From the NCBI GenBank assembly GCA_045626925.1, contig JAZUQZ010000005.1, positions 1-64,000 on the forward strand: DNA of 64,000 nt, read 5' to 3'. Source of the stretch: Aphodoplasma sp045626925 (GTDB lineage: Bacteria; Bacillota; Clostridia; UBA1381; UMGS1253). The notes under the pieces are model-generated. The model was not told the DNA's origin. It searched no databases and worked only from the letters and a program-made list of their open reading frames with translations. Position numbers and translations under genes: made by a program. This document shows, piece by piece, positions 7,951 to 16,764 of the stretch (position 1 is the first letter of the stretch; the number at the start of each line of letters is the position of its first letter).

Positions 7951-8859
7951 ATGAATAAGAAAATTATGCATATAAATTATAGCGAGGGTACATATAATTA
8001 TTTCGGTAAAGTATATGGCGATTCGTATATTGATGGTGTGTGCAAGATGGCTGCACAAATAGGTTATGATGGCATTGAATTTCGTGGCGATTGTCCAAAA
8101 GAGCTTGAGGGTACTTCGTTTAAGGATTATGTTGGTCAGATTGCGGTTGCTATGAAAAAGTATTCACTTTCGGAAACGCTTTTTTGCATAAGCATGCCGG
8201 AAGCAGCAAATCCTGATAAAGAAGCACGAGATGTATCATTAAAGAACGCTGTTGAAAAGCTTGAGATTGTAAATGATTTGTGTGGCACAACGCTTTGCAA
8301 TTCGACATCGATGGGAATTGTATCGCCAATAAAAACGGCGTCGATATCAGCGTACGAATATCATGGCAGTATCGCAGCAACACCGGAGGAATGGAAATGG
8401 TCTGCTGAATTATATAGCAGACTTGGTGAGGTAGCGCAAAAGCTTGGTGTAAAAATTGCTCTTGAAACACATATGCATTTTATCCATGACACACCGGAAG
8501 CTACGGTTAAGTTTGTGAATATGGTTGACAGCCCTGCTGTGGGAATAAATATGGATTATGGTAATACGGTTTATTTTCCAAAACAACCGTCTGTTGTAGA
8601 TACGATTGATATGTATGGTGACAAACTTTTCTATACACATCTTAAAAATTCTGTTGCCATTCCGGGTGCAATCGGTCGCCAGCCAACATCGCTTGATGGT
8701 GGCGTGATTAACCACCGCACTTATCTTATAAAGCTAAAAGAAGTTGGATTTGACGGACCGATAGGAATCGAGGCTCCGCGTCCGGGGGATAGGGTTTTGT
8801 TTGCAAAACAGGATTTTGAATATTTTGATAGTCTTTACAAGCAAATATATAATGTGTGA
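7951..8859 (+). CDS. Sugar phosphate isomerase/epimerase family TIM-barrel protein
   Basis: A member of the xylose-isomerase-like / AP endonuclease 2 superfamily, 302 residues. Enzymes of this fold bind a divalent metal and isomerise or epimerise sugars. Visible hallmarks are GYDGIEFRGD near the N-terminus, ALETHMHFIHDTPE (a metal-ligand Glu plus His residues) around residue 172, GINMDYGNT, THLKNS and the C-terminal GFDGPIGIEA with a Glu ligand. The GGAAAGAGGGA stretch before the ATG acts as ribosome binding site. It has its own promoter and a terminator shared with the convergent AraC gene. Substrate is not predictable from sequence; the neighbours suggest an amino sugar or its oxidised form. 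Confidence 0.85.
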   Translation: MNKKIMHINYSEGTYNYFGKVYGDSYIDGVCKMAAQIGYDGIEFRGDCPKELEGTSFKDYVGQIAVAMKKYSLSETLFCISMPEAANPDKEARDVSLKNAVEKLEIVNDLCGTTLCNSTSMGIVSPIKTASISAYEYHGSIAATPEEWKWSAELYSRLGEVAQKLGVKIALETHMHFIHDTPEATVKFVNMVDSPAVGINMDYGNTVYFPKQPSVVDTIDMYGDKLFYTHLKNSVAIPGAIGRQPTSLDGGVINHRTYLIKLKEVGFDGPIGIEAPRPGDRVLFAKQDFEYFDSLYKQIYNV

Positions 8860-8866
8860 TAGATAA

Positions 8867-8896
8867 AAAAGGTGCAGCAATCTTGCTGCACCTTTT
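8867..8896. terminator. Bidirectional terminator between isomerase and AraC genes
   Basis: A perfect 14-bp stem, AAAAGGTGCAGCAA (8867-8880) with its complement (8883-8896), and a two-base separation. A/T runs on both sides let it serve both convergent genes; the AraC stop codon overlaps it. Confidence 0.9.
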
Positions 8897-9722
8897 ATTT
8901 TAATTTTTTGATTTCTTTTGGCGGAGTACCAAAATGCTTTTTGTATGCTTTGAAAAAGGTTGAATAGTCTGAAAATCCGCATTCTGCAAATATCTTTGTC
9001 GGTTGTTGACCGCTATCAATCATAGCCCTTGCCTTTACAAGACGCTTTATTGTAATATAATTCCATACCGAGCATCCCATATATTGCTTAAAAACGCGAC
9101 AAAGGTGTGGCTTGCTTATATAAAAATGCTCACAAATCATATCAAGTGATAGAGAGGAGTCGAGATTTTTTACAATATATCTTATAATTTTATTTATATC
9201 TGTTTTCAAATGTAGCGTTTCGATTGCTTTTGTTTTATAATATGCCGTTCTTATTTCGCCTAAAAGAGAGAGAAGATTTATAGAGATTTGCAGCTCTTTT
9301 TCGGGCGAGTCATCCATCATATTTTGCAAAAATTCTAAATAATTTTCGTTTTTAAAGTTTTGTCTTCTGTATAGATTATGTTCGCCGGGCTGTCTGTTTT
9401 CAAAAGCTTCAAGTAAGCACCCCTTTTTATCAATTAACCGCACAAAATCCTTTTTAAAGTTTATTGCGCATCTCTCATAAGTCGAGTCGGGGCTTATTTC
9501 AATAAAATGCGACTCAGTATCATTCATAATGAGGATGTCGCCGCTTTGTAAAATGTATTTTGTACCCTCAATGTTAAATGTGCCTTTGCCCGAAATAAAA
9601 TAATATATTTCGCAGGTCATATGCGTGTGCATTTTAAATATTTTTTCGTCGGGATTTGCACATGCTTCTGCCAGATGTTTAAAAGTGAAATTTTCAGCAG
9701 AAAATTCAAAGTTTTTATACAT
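8895..9722 (-). CDS. AraC family transcriptional regulator
   Basis: A 275-residue regulator with an N-terminal cupin-like sensor (MHTHMTCEIYYFISGKGTF, a His-rich beta-barrel segment) and a C-terminal double helix-turn-helix (LSLDMICEHFYISKPHLCRV and ECGFSDYSTFFKAYKKHFG). Such proteins sense a sugar and act on adjacent promoters. It lies between the isomerase gene and the Gfo/Idh-NagB-NagA cluster and is transcribed divergently from the latter, so it is the best candidate for local control. The start has AGAGGTG upstream on the minus strand, and a promoter (TTGCAA, 17 bases, TAGTAT) is visible. Confidence 0.92.
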   Translation of the reverse strand: MYKNFEFSAENFTFKHLAEACANPDEKIFKMHTHMTCEIYYFISGKGTFNIEGTKYILQSGDILIMNDTESHFIEISPDSTYERCAINFKKDFVRLIDKKGCLLEAFENRQPGEHNLYRRQNFKNENYLEFLQNMMDDSPEKELQISINLLSLLGEIRTAYYKTKAIETLHLKTDINKIIRYIVKNLDSSLSLDMICEHFYISKPHLCRVFKQYMGCSVWNYITIKRLVKARAMIDSGQQPTKIFAECGFSDYSTFFKAYKKHFGTPPKEIKKLK

Positions 9723-9759
9723 AGCATATTCACCTCTGCAATAATACTTTCTTACTCAT

Positions 9760-9788
9760 ATACTAACACAAAATGATAATATTTGCAA
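9760..9788 (-). promoter_or_regulatory. Promoter of the AraC regulator gene
   Basis: On the minus strand, TTGCAA (9783-9788), a 17-base spacer and TAGTAT (9760-9765), 37 bases upstream of the araC-family start codon. It is back to back with the plus-strand promoter whose -10 is TATAAT at 9833-9838. Confidence 0.55.
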
Positions 9789-9848
9789 TATAAAACATAT
9801 GATTTTCTATGTTAAATTTAATATTTTTGTTGTATAATTAGTGCATAA

Positions 9849-9887
9849 ATAGGCTTGTTGTTGGTTTATAAACACAATATAGCCTAT
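9849..9887. promoter_or_regulatory. Concentric palindromes in the Gfo/Idh operon leader
   Basis: ATAGGCT (9849-9855) pairs with AGCCTAT (9881-9887), and a perfect 10-bp palindrome GTTTATAAAC (9864-9873) sits at the same centre. The element lies about 11 bases after a TATAAT -10 box (9833-9838; its -35 is weak) and before the AGGAGG-like site of the gene at 9919. It may be a repressor operator or an mRNA hairpin. TTGGTTTATAAAC also loosely resembles operators of GntR-type amino-sugar repressors. Confidence 0.55.
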
Positions 9888-9918
9888 ACAAAAAAGCAGA
9901 ATTGGAGGAAAAGGCATT

Positions 9919-10944
9919 ATGGGAGATGTGGCAAAATTTGCTTTGGTAGGATGTGGAAGGATATCTGCAAGTCATTTAGATGCCATTAAAAATGCACCTC
10001 ATGCGACGCTTGTTGCTGTTTGCGATATTATTGAAGAAAAAGCAAAAAAAGCGGCACTTGAAAATGGTCTTGATAAGTGGTATACGGATATTGAAGAAAT
10101 GATAGAAAATGAAAAGCCGGATGTTTGTTGTATTTTAACACCATCGGGGCTTCATGCTGAGTGTGCAGTTCGCGTTGCAAAACACGGCGTTAATGTGCTT
10201 TGTGAAAAGCCACTTGATGTAAATGAAGAAAATATGGAAAAGCTTGTAAATGTTTGCAAAGAAAACAATGTAAAGCTTGGGGGTATTTTCCAAAGAAGAA
10301 CATTTGACGCGGCTATACTTCTTCGTGATATGGTTAAAAATGGAAGATTTGGCAAGGTTACGATGGGTAGTGCAATGCTTCGTTATTACAGAGACCAGCA
10401 ATATTATGATAGTGGCGAGTGGAGAGGCACATGGGAGCTTGATGGCGGCGGTGCACTTATGAATCAGGGTGTGCACGGTGTTGATATGCTCGATTGGATT
10501 ATGGGTGGTATTCACAGTGTTACTGCATGCTGCAAGACGCTTGTGTGGGACATTGATGTTGAAGATACTGCTGTAGTACTTGTCAAATTTAAAAACGGTG
10601 CGATGGGTACTATTGAGTGTTGCACATCGGGATATCCGGGTGGCGATACGACATTCTCGATTACCGGTACAGAGGGAAGCGTTAAAATCGGTGACCTTGG
10701 TATTATCGAATGGCAGATGAAGGATGGCTCTGAAAAGCCGGAAACAAGCGGCACATTGGGTGGTCTAAACTGTGGATATCATACAAGCAATTATGGACAC
10801 ATTATGTTTGTTGAGGATATGGCACTTGCGGTGTTAAATGATACAGAGCCTATGGTTACAGGACTTGATGCAAAGCGTAGTGCAGGTCTTATTCTTGCGA
10901 TTTATGAATCTGCAAGAACAGGAAAAGAAGTAGTTATTGATTAA
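9919..10944 (+). CDS. Gfo/Idh/MocA family oxidoreductase (first of three)
   Basis: NAD(P)-dependent sugar oxidoreductase family, 341 residues. The N-terminal Rossmann fold begins FALVGCGRIS (GxGxxx type) and contains the conserved EKP motif (VLCEKPLDV) whose Lys acts in catalysis. The C-terminal alpha/beta domain has GGGALMNQGVHGVDMLDW, with the conserved catalytic-region His. It starts a plus-strand operon that runs on to nagB, two more family members and nagA. The exact sugar is unknown; the context indicates an amino-sugar or a 1,5-anhydro/oxidised derivative. Confidence 0.9.
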   Translation: MGDVAKFALVGCGRISASHLDAIKNAPHATLVAVCDIIEEKAKKAALENGLDKWYTDIEEMIENEKPDVCCILTPSGLHAECAVRVAKHGVNVLCEKPLDVNEENMEKLVNVCKENNVKLGGIFQRRTFDAAILLRDMVKNGRFGKVTMGSAMLRYYRDQQYYDSGEWRGTWELDGGGALMNQGVHGVDMLDWIMGGIHSVTACCKTLVWDIDVEDTAVVLVKFKNGAMGTIECCTSGYPGGDTTFSITGTEGSVKIGDLGIIEWQMKDGSEKPETSGTLGGLNCGYHTSNYGHIMFVEDMALAVLNDTEPMVTGLDAKRSAGLILAIYESARTGKEVVID

Positions 10945-10971
10945 AAATTTTTAATATTATTAGGAGGAAAA

Positions 10972-11733
10972 ATGAAAACAATAACGAAGGATTTATTAAA
11001 AGCAGAGATTTTTGACACTCGTGAGGAAATGGGTTGCAAGGCTGCAGCCGATATTGCAGACAAAATTAACGAGTTGTTGAAGGAAAAGGAATATATCAAT
11101 ATGATATTTGCTGCTGCACCTTCACAACAGGATATGCTTGCGTGCCTCATTAAAAAGGACATCGATTGGTCAAGGATTAACGCCTTTCATATGGATGAGT
11201 ATATTGGTCTTGCAAAGGATGCACCACAAGGGTTTGGGAACTTTTTAGCACGCCACATTTTCGACAAGGTACCATTTAGAAGTGTTAATTACATAAATGG
11301 TCAAAACGAGGATTATAATGCAGAGTGTGCTCGTTATTCTGAATTATTAAAGAAGTATCCTACAGACATTGTGTGTCTTGGCATTGGAGAAAATGGACAC
11401 ATAGCATTTAATGACCCGGATATGGCAGATTTTGATGATAAGTTTATGGTAAAGCCTGTTGAGCTTGATGATATTTGTCGTCAACAGCAGGTTAATGATG
11501 GTTGCTTTGCTGATATATCAGAGGTGCCAAAGGTTGCAATAACGCTTACAGTGCCGACATTGTTTGCGGGCGGATATTTGTTCTGTGTTGTTCCTGCTGC
11601 TACAAAGGCAAACGCAGTAAAAGAGGTTATGACAACGGACAAAATTGATGAGCATTGTCCTGCAACAATTATGAGAAAACATAAAAATGCAACAATGTAT
11701 TGCGATATAGATAGTGGAAAGTATCTTCTATAA
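10972..11733 (+). CDS. nagB: Glucosamine-6-phosphate deaminase-like protein
   Basis: A 253-residue member of the NagB/SugarP isomerase family, which converts glucosamine-6-phosphate to fructose-6-phosphate and ammonia in the cytoplasm. FHMDEYIGL carries the base Asp, and CLGIGENGHIAFNDP corresponds to the ring-opening site (D/N-G-H). Compared with E. coli NagB, the Asp before GH is Asn (common in Firmicutes) and the Glu of FNEP is Asp. I therefore treat the exact substrate as uncertain. Its position between Gfo/Idh genes and in the same operon as nagA supports an amino-sugar role. AGGAGG precedes the ATG. Confidence 0.82.
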   Translation: MKTITKDLLKAEIFDTREEMGCKAAADIADKINELLKEKEYINMIFAAAPSQQDMLACLIKKDIDWSRINAFHMDEYIGLAKDAPQGFGNFLARHIFDKVPFRSVNYINGQNEDYNAECARYSELLKKYPTDIVCLGIGENGHIAFNDPDMADFDDKFMVKPVELDDICRQQQVNDGCFADISEVPKVAITLTVPTLFAGGYLFCVVPAATKANAVKEVMTTDKIDEHCPATIMRKHKNATMYCDIDSGKYLL

Positions 11734-11775
11734 GTTGTAGGTTATAAAATTATATATAAAAAGGAGCGAGTTAAA

Positions 11776-12840
11776 ATGAAAAAACTAAATGTAGCAATTA
11801 TTGGTCAGGGCAGAAGCGGTAGAGATATCCATGGCCAATATTTTCTTACCGAACATGGCAAAGAGCACTTTAATGTAGTTGCAGTTGCAGACTGGAATGC
11901 AGACAGAAGAGCTCGCGCAAAGGAGACCTTTGGATGTGATGTGTATGAGGATTATACAGAGTTTTACAAGAGAGATGATATCGATTTTGTTGTAAACTCG
12001 ACTTTTTCATACGAGCACTATCCTATTACACTTGACCTTCTTGAGCATAAGATGAATGTTATTGTTGAAAAGCCATTTGCAAGAACAGCAATGGAGTGTG
12101 ACAAGATGATAAAAGCGGCAAAGGATAATAATGTTATGCTTACTGTTTTCCAACAGTCAAGAGTTGCACCGTATTATCAAAAGGTTAAAGAGGTTATTGA
12201 GAGTGGCGTTCTTGGTGAGATTCAACAGATTAACATTAACTTTAATGGTTTTGCTAGAAGATGGGATTGGCAGTGTTCTAACAGATTCTGTGGTGGTATC
12301 CTTCTAAATACAGGACCGCACCCAATGGACCAGGCACTTGACCTACTTGGAACAGATGATATGCCAAATGTATTTTCTGTTCTTCGTTTGACACATTCAG
12401 CAGGCGATGCAGAGGACTATGCAAAAATTATTTTGACATATCCTGGCAGACCTGTTATCGATGTTGAGATCAATACACACGATTGCTATAAGGAATATAC
12501 ATATAAGGTGCTTGCTGACAAGGGTTCGCTTGTAGCTACTATGGAAGATATTAAGTGGAAGTATCACGATGAAAAAGAGATGCCGGAGCTTGTACTTGAG
12601 CCTTTGTGCAAAGAGGATGGTATTACTCCTGCATATTGCAGTGAGACACTCGAGTGGCACGAGTTTGAAGAGAAGATAGAAGGTACGGCGTTTAATTCTG
12701 CACCAAGAACATATTATCAGAATATTTATAACCATCTTACAAAGGGCGAGAAGCTTCTAATTGATCCGAAGAAGATTCGTCAACAAATTGCAGTTGCAGA
12801 GCTTGTTCACGCACAAAATCCTATGGAGACGGTTTATTGA
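11776..12840 (+). CDS. Gfo/Idh/MocA family oxidoreductase (second of three)
   Basis: A 354-residue NAD(P)-dependent oxidoreductase. It starts with the Rossmann motif VAIIGQGRSGRDIHG and carries EKP in NVIVEKPFART. The segment ILLNTGPHPMDQALDLLG contains the conserved His of the catalytic region. It differs clearly from its neighbour at 9919, so this is not a recent duplication; the three paralogs probably act on different steps or epimers. It follows nagB after 42 bases with an AAAGGAG ribosome binding site. Confidence 0.88.
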   Translation: MKKLNVAIIGQGRSGRDIHGQYFLTEHGKEHFNVVAVADWNADRRARAKETFGCDVYEDYTEFYKRDDIDFVVNSTFSYEHYPITLDLLEHKMNVIVEKPFARTAMECDKMIKAAKDNNVMLTVFQQSRVAPYYQKVKEVIESGVLGEIQQININFNGFARRWDWQCSNRFCGGILLNTGPHPMDQALDLLGTDDMPNVFSVLRLTHSAGDAEDYAKIILTYPGRPVIDVEINTHDCYKEYTYKVLADKGSLVATMEDIKWKYHDEKEMPELVLEPLCKEDGITPAYCSETLEWHEFEEKIEGTAFNSAPRTYYQNIYNHLTKGEKLLIDPKKIRQQIAVAELVHAQNPMETVY

Positions 12841-12873
12841 TAAAAAGTTTGTTTGCTTAGGAGGGAAAACATC

Positions 12874-13758
12874 ATGAAAAAAATAGCAATACTTGGAATA
12901 GATAATTCACATGCATGGAGTTTTGCAAAGTTTTTAGCACCAAAGGAAGGCGAAAAGGTTGTTGAAGGCTTTGAGTTACTGGGTGTTTATGGCGACTATG
13001 AAACAGAAGATGGAAAAAAAGGCAAGGAAGAGATTGAAAAAGTAGCAAATTGTCCTTGTTTTGCAGAGCATTATAATGATTTCGTTGAGCAGGCAGATGC
13101 TGTTATGGTTACAGCAAGAGATGGTGCCGAACATTTAAAGTTTGCAGAAGAATACATCAAAAAGGGTATTCCTGTGTGGATTGACAAACCGATTACACGC
13201 GACACTGATGAAGTATGCAAGATGGTTGAGCTTGCTAAAAAGCATAACTGTTTATTAACAGGCGGCTCGGGACTTGTTCACATTCCATCGGTTGTTGAAT
13301 TTAAGGAAAATCTTAAAACGCTCAAGTATCCTATCGGTGGTGGCCATGTAACTGCACCGGTGAATTTTGATAACCTATATGGTGGTTTCTGGTTCTACAC
13401 ACAGCATCTTGTACAGATGATGACATTTATATTTGGCAATGATGTAAAGGCTGTACGCGCTCTCAGAGAGGGAAATGAAGTTCATGCTATTTACTATTAT
13501 GACGATTATACGGTTTCTACATATTATGGTGCAAACTATTCAATAACTGTATATGATGATGGCGCATTTACACGCACAGAAGCTATTAACCTTGATGGAA
13601 AATTCTACACATATGAGTTCAAGGATTTTTGTGAGTTAATTGAAACTGGCAAGCCAAATATGACAGATGCAGATATTATTGCACCTGTATATATTATCGA
13701 TGCAACTATTAAAGCATATACAGAGGATAAGCGCATAGAGATTAAAATGCCTTTCTAA
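12874..13758 (+). CDS. Gfo/Idh/MocA family oxidoreductase (third of three, divergent)
   Basis: A 294-residue, shorter and more divergent member of the family. The N-terminus (KKIAILGIDNSHAWSFAKFL) has a modified dinucleotide-binding loop, with IDNSHA in place of GxGxxG, and the EKP motif reads DKP (VWIDKPITRD), as in some members acting without tightly bound NAD. The ATG at 12874 was chosen because GGAGGG lies 7 bases upstream; a start at 12853 would place that site inside the gene. NagA follows closely. Function beyond sugar oxidoreduction cannot be assigned. Confidence 0.78.
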   Translation: MKKIAILGIDNSHAWSFAKFLAPKEGEKVVEGFELLGVYGDYETEDGKKGKEEIEKVANCPCFAEHYNDFVEQADAVMVTARDGAEHLKFAEEYIKKGIPVWIDKPITRDTDEVCKMVELAKKHNCLLTGGSGLVHIPSVVEFKENLKTLKYPIGGGHVTAPVNFDNLYGGFWFYTQHLVQMMTFIFGNDVKAVRALREGNEVHAIYYYDDYTVSTYYGANYSITVYDDGAFTRTEAINLDGKFYTYEFKDFCELIETGKPNMTDADIIAPVYIIDATIKAYTEDKRIEIKMPF

Positions 13759-13777
13759 GATTGTGCGGAGGAAAATT

Positions 13778-14935
13778 ATGCAAATTATTAAAAACGGCAA
13801 GTTGATTTTAGATGACAAGATTATAGAGGCGGATTTGGCCATCGAAAACGGCAAAATTTGTTGCGTTGGCGAGTGTGACTGTGCAAAGGACGCAGAAGTC
13901 ATTGATGCAGCGGGGAAGTATGTTTCGCCCGGTTTTATCGATATTCATACGCACGGTGCAGCCGGATTTGACTTTGCTTTATCTAAGGCAGATGAAATCG
14001 CCAAAGCTGCGGATTATCATATGTCACATGGTACGACGACGATTTATCCAACGGTTACATCCTCTGCAAAAGAAACGATTTTGTCCGCTTTGGAGCAGAT
14101 AAAAAAATGTATTACATTAAAGCTTTCAAAGACAAATATACTCGGTGCACATCTTGAAGGACCGTATTTTTCAAAAGAAATGTGCGGTGCACAAAACACG
14201 GAGTTTATTACAGAACCGATTGAAAAGGATTATAAAGAAATAGTTGAAAAATTCGGCGATGTGGTTAAGCGTTGGAGCTATGCACCTGAAAATGATACGA
14301 CAGGAGCTTTTTGTAAATACATAACAGAGAATGGTATTTTGTCATCGGCGGGCCATAGTGCAGCGCAGCTAAAAGATATGCGTGTTGCTATGGACAATGG
14401 ATGCAAATGTGTTACACATCTTTATTCTGCAACTTCTACAATTATACGAGAGCTTGGATTTAGAAAGCTTGGCATAATTGAAACTGCGTTTTTGTACGAT
14501 GACTTGTATGTAGAAATTATTGCGGACGGAAAGCATTTGCCACCTGACCTTATCAAATTGATTTATAAAATCAAAGGTGCAGACAAGGTATGTATGGTTA
14601 CAGACTCTTTGGCAGTTGCAGGCACAGATGATGTGACCGGGGAGATTGGTGGAACAAAGTTTATAAAAGAAGATGGTGTATGCAAGCTTCTTGACAGGAG
14701 TGCCTTTGCGGGTAGTATTGCTACAACTGACAGACTTGTGCGCGTGTGCGTACAGGAGGTCGGTATGCCGATTACAGAGGCTATCAAGATGATGAGCAAG
14801 ACACCGGCTGAATATCTTGGCCTTAATAAAGGTCAAATTAAAAAAGGATTTGATGCCGATTTGGTAATATTTGACGACAATATAGATGTAAAATGCGTTA
14901 TGGTCGGTGGCGATGTTACTTATAAAGCTATGTAG
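13778..14935 (+). CDS. nagA: N-acetylglucosamine-6-phosphate deacetylase
   Basis: A 385-residue amidohydrolase that removes acetate from GlcNAc-6-phosphate to feed the NagB step. Metal and substrate motifs are present: PGFIDIHTHGA (HxH), LGAHLEGPYF (Glu ligand), SAGHS, THLYSATS (His ligand) and VTDSLAVAGT with the catalytic Asp. The GTG at 13763 was rejected as start because the GGAGG site at about 13766-13772 serves the ATG at 13778. Acetate release and deamination by the operon's nagB would form a complete route from GlcNAc-6-P to fructose-6-P. No cognate kinase or phosphotransferase transporter lies nearby. Confidence 0.9.
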   Translation: MQIIKNGKLILDDKIIEADLAIENGKICCVGECDCAKDAEVIDAAGKYVSPGFIDIHTHGAAGFDFALSKADEIAKAADYHMSHGTTTIYPTVTSSAKETILSALEQIKKCITLKLSKTNILGAHLEGPYFSKEMCGAQNTEFITEPIEKDYKEIVEKFGDVVKRWSYAPENDTTGAFCKYITENGILSSAGHSAAQLKDMRVAMDNGCKCVTHLYSATSTIIRELGFRKLGIIETAFLYDDLYVEIIADGKHLPPDLIKLIYKIKGADKVCMVTDSLAVAGTDDVTGEIGGTKFIKEDGVCKLLDRSAFAGSIATTDRLVRVCVQEVGMPITEAIKMMSKTPAEYLGLNKGQIKKGFDADLVIFDDNIDVKCVMVGGDVTYKAM

Positions 14936-15069
14936 GCATCGGAGAGTATGAAAAATGCAAATTATAAAACTGAAAATTGCAAAACTAAACTAAAATTCAA
15001 GCCAAAAGAATTCAAATTATTTTTACGAAAACAATGAATAATTTTATGACTTAAAAGGAGACAAAGGTT

Positions 15070-16704
15070 ATGAAAGAACTAAAAAAGCTTAAGTTTGAAG
15101 AACTTACAACGCGTCAAAAGCTTGGTATGACATTTACGGCACATATCTTTGATTATGGCTTGCACACACCGGAGGAAATCGAAGATAATCTTGAATTTGC
15201 GCTTGAATTGATAAGAAATCATTCATTGGGTGCTATTTGGGTCGATTCGGTGCATCCTCGCTTTTATGAAGTTATGCAAAAGGTAAAAGAGGCTGCTGAT
15301 TATCCTATTTTGATAATGAGAGATGCTGAGTGCGGTATTGATAAAACAAATATGACAGGGCCAAACGCAGGACGCTACATCGGTGCGCACAATGCGATTG
15401 GTGCTACGGGTGACCCGGAGATTGCATATGCATTTGGTAAGGTTACAGGTGTTCTTGCTCGTGAAATGGGCTTTAATGTTGTATGTAATCCTGTTTTGGA
15501 TATGATAGATTGTCGCGGTGTTTGTGGTCACAATATGCGCTCAATGGGTGGCGACAAATATAAGGTGGCAGAACTTGCTATGGCAGAGGCACAAGGCCTT
15601 AAGGATGCAGGTGTTTTAACTGTTGCAAAGCATTATCCCGGCGCAAACGGTGACCATACTATGGATTCGCATATGGCAGAAGTGTTATCAATGGAAACAG
15701 AAGAGAAGCTGTTGGATTATAACCTTTACCCATACATACAGCTTAATAACAAGGGCCTTCTTGATGGTATAATGACACAACATAGCTTCCTTCCAAATAT
15801 TGACCCTAAGTTCCCATCAAGTCTTTCAAAGAAAATCATAGGCCTGTATCGTGACCAGGGCTTTAATGGTTTTGCAATCACAGATGCGATTGTTATGCGT
15901 GGCATTGCTGCAAAGTTTGGCGAAAGAAATGCAAGGGGTCTTGCGATTGCAAATGGTAACGACCTTGCACTTACATGGGAGCTTAATCGTGAATGTTTTG
16001 AGTCTATAGTAGAATGTTATGACAAGGGCTTGATTACTGATGAGCGTTTGGATGAGGCTGTTTGTCGTGTGCTTGCCGCACAGGAAAAGACACTTGCTGA
16101 GCCAAAGGTTAAAGAGCTTACAGAGGAAGATTTTAACAAGTGTGAAGGTGCAAACCGTGATGTAATTTATGCACGCACAGACGAAGGATTGGAAACTGCA
16201 CTTGATAAAGACGGAAAGTATTTCTTTGTTGTATTATCTGAGAGCGAAATGGAGATCAATGATAACGGCAAAGTAAATGTTGATACAATGGGTCACTCGT
16301 GGCACGATGTACCGGCTATTGTTGAAAAGCTTGAAAAAACATTTAAAAATTCTCAGGTATATGCAATAAATCAGTTCCCAACACCGCTACAGACCGAAAA
16401 TGTATTGAGAAAATCTGTGCCATATGATGAGGTTGTATTTGTTACATTTATTGAGGCTGCTGCATATATTGGACGTGAGTGCTTGACATCGCGAGTTATT
16501 TCAATGATTCAGGCGCTGCAAGTAACAAATCGTGTTTCGACGGTTGTTCACTTTGGTAATCCGTTTGTACTTGAAGACCTTGTGCATATTCCGCGTATTA
16601 TCATAGGTTGTGCATCAAAGTATAGTGTAGATTATACACTTGATGTTCTTGCAGGAGACCTTCCTGCAAAGGGCGTTTTGACATATGATGTGAATTTTAA
16701 ATAA
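15070..16704 (+). CDS. Glycoside hydrolase family 3 beta-N-acetylhexosaminidase
   Basis: A 544-residue NagZ-like GH3 enzyme that releases GlcNAc from beta-linked saccharides. The KHYPGANGDHTMDSH block (residues 187-201) carries the Asp-His dyad (DSH, 199-201) that replaces a conventional acid/base in NagZ enzymes, and FAITDAI holds the expected nucleophile Asp272. There is no signal peptide, so it works in the cytoplasm on imported saccharides. The usual GHG of KHFPGHGD is GANG, a small insertion. Some GH3 enzymes with this dyad are phosphorylases; that would supply GlcNAc-1-P and could explain the missing kinase, but it is only inference. Confidence 0.88.
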   Translation: MKELKKLKFEELTTRQKLGMTFTAHIFDYGLHTPEEIEDNLEFALELIRNHSLGAIWVDSVHPRFYEVMQKVKEAADYPILIMRDAECGIDKTNMTGPNAGRYIGAHNAIGATGDPEIAYAFGKVTGVLAREMGFNVVCNPVLDMIDCRGVCGHNMRSMGGDKYKVAELAMAEAQGLKDAGVLTVAKHYPGANGDHTMDSHMAEVLSMETEEKLLDYNLYPYIQLNNKGLLDGIMTQHSFLPNIDPKFPSSLSKKIIGLYRDQGFNGFAITDAIVMRGIAAKFGERNARGLAIANGNDLALTWELNRECFESIVECYDKGLITDERLDEAVCRVLAAQEKTLAEPKVKELTEEDFNKCEGANRDVIYARTDEGLETALDKDGKYFFVVLSESEMEINDNGKVNVDTMGHSWHDVPAIVEKLEKTFKNSQVYAINQFPTPLQTENVLRKSVPYDEVVFVTFIEAAAYIGRECLTSRVISMIQALQVTNRVSTVVHFGNPFVLEDLVHIPRIIIGCASKYSVDYTLDVLAGDLPAKGVLTYDVNFK

Positions 16705-16716
16705 TAATTAAACTGT

Positions 16717-16752
16717 AAAAGCCACAAAGGATGATAGACCTTTGTGGCTTTT
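16717..16752. terminator. Bidirectional terminator between GH3 and pnuC
   Basis: A 14-bp stem, AAAAGCCACAAAGG (16717-16730) with its complement (16739-16752), and T runs on both strands. It ends the amino-sugar region and also serves the convergent pnuC gene. Confidence 0.9.
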
Positions 16753-16764
16753 TTGTATGTTTTT

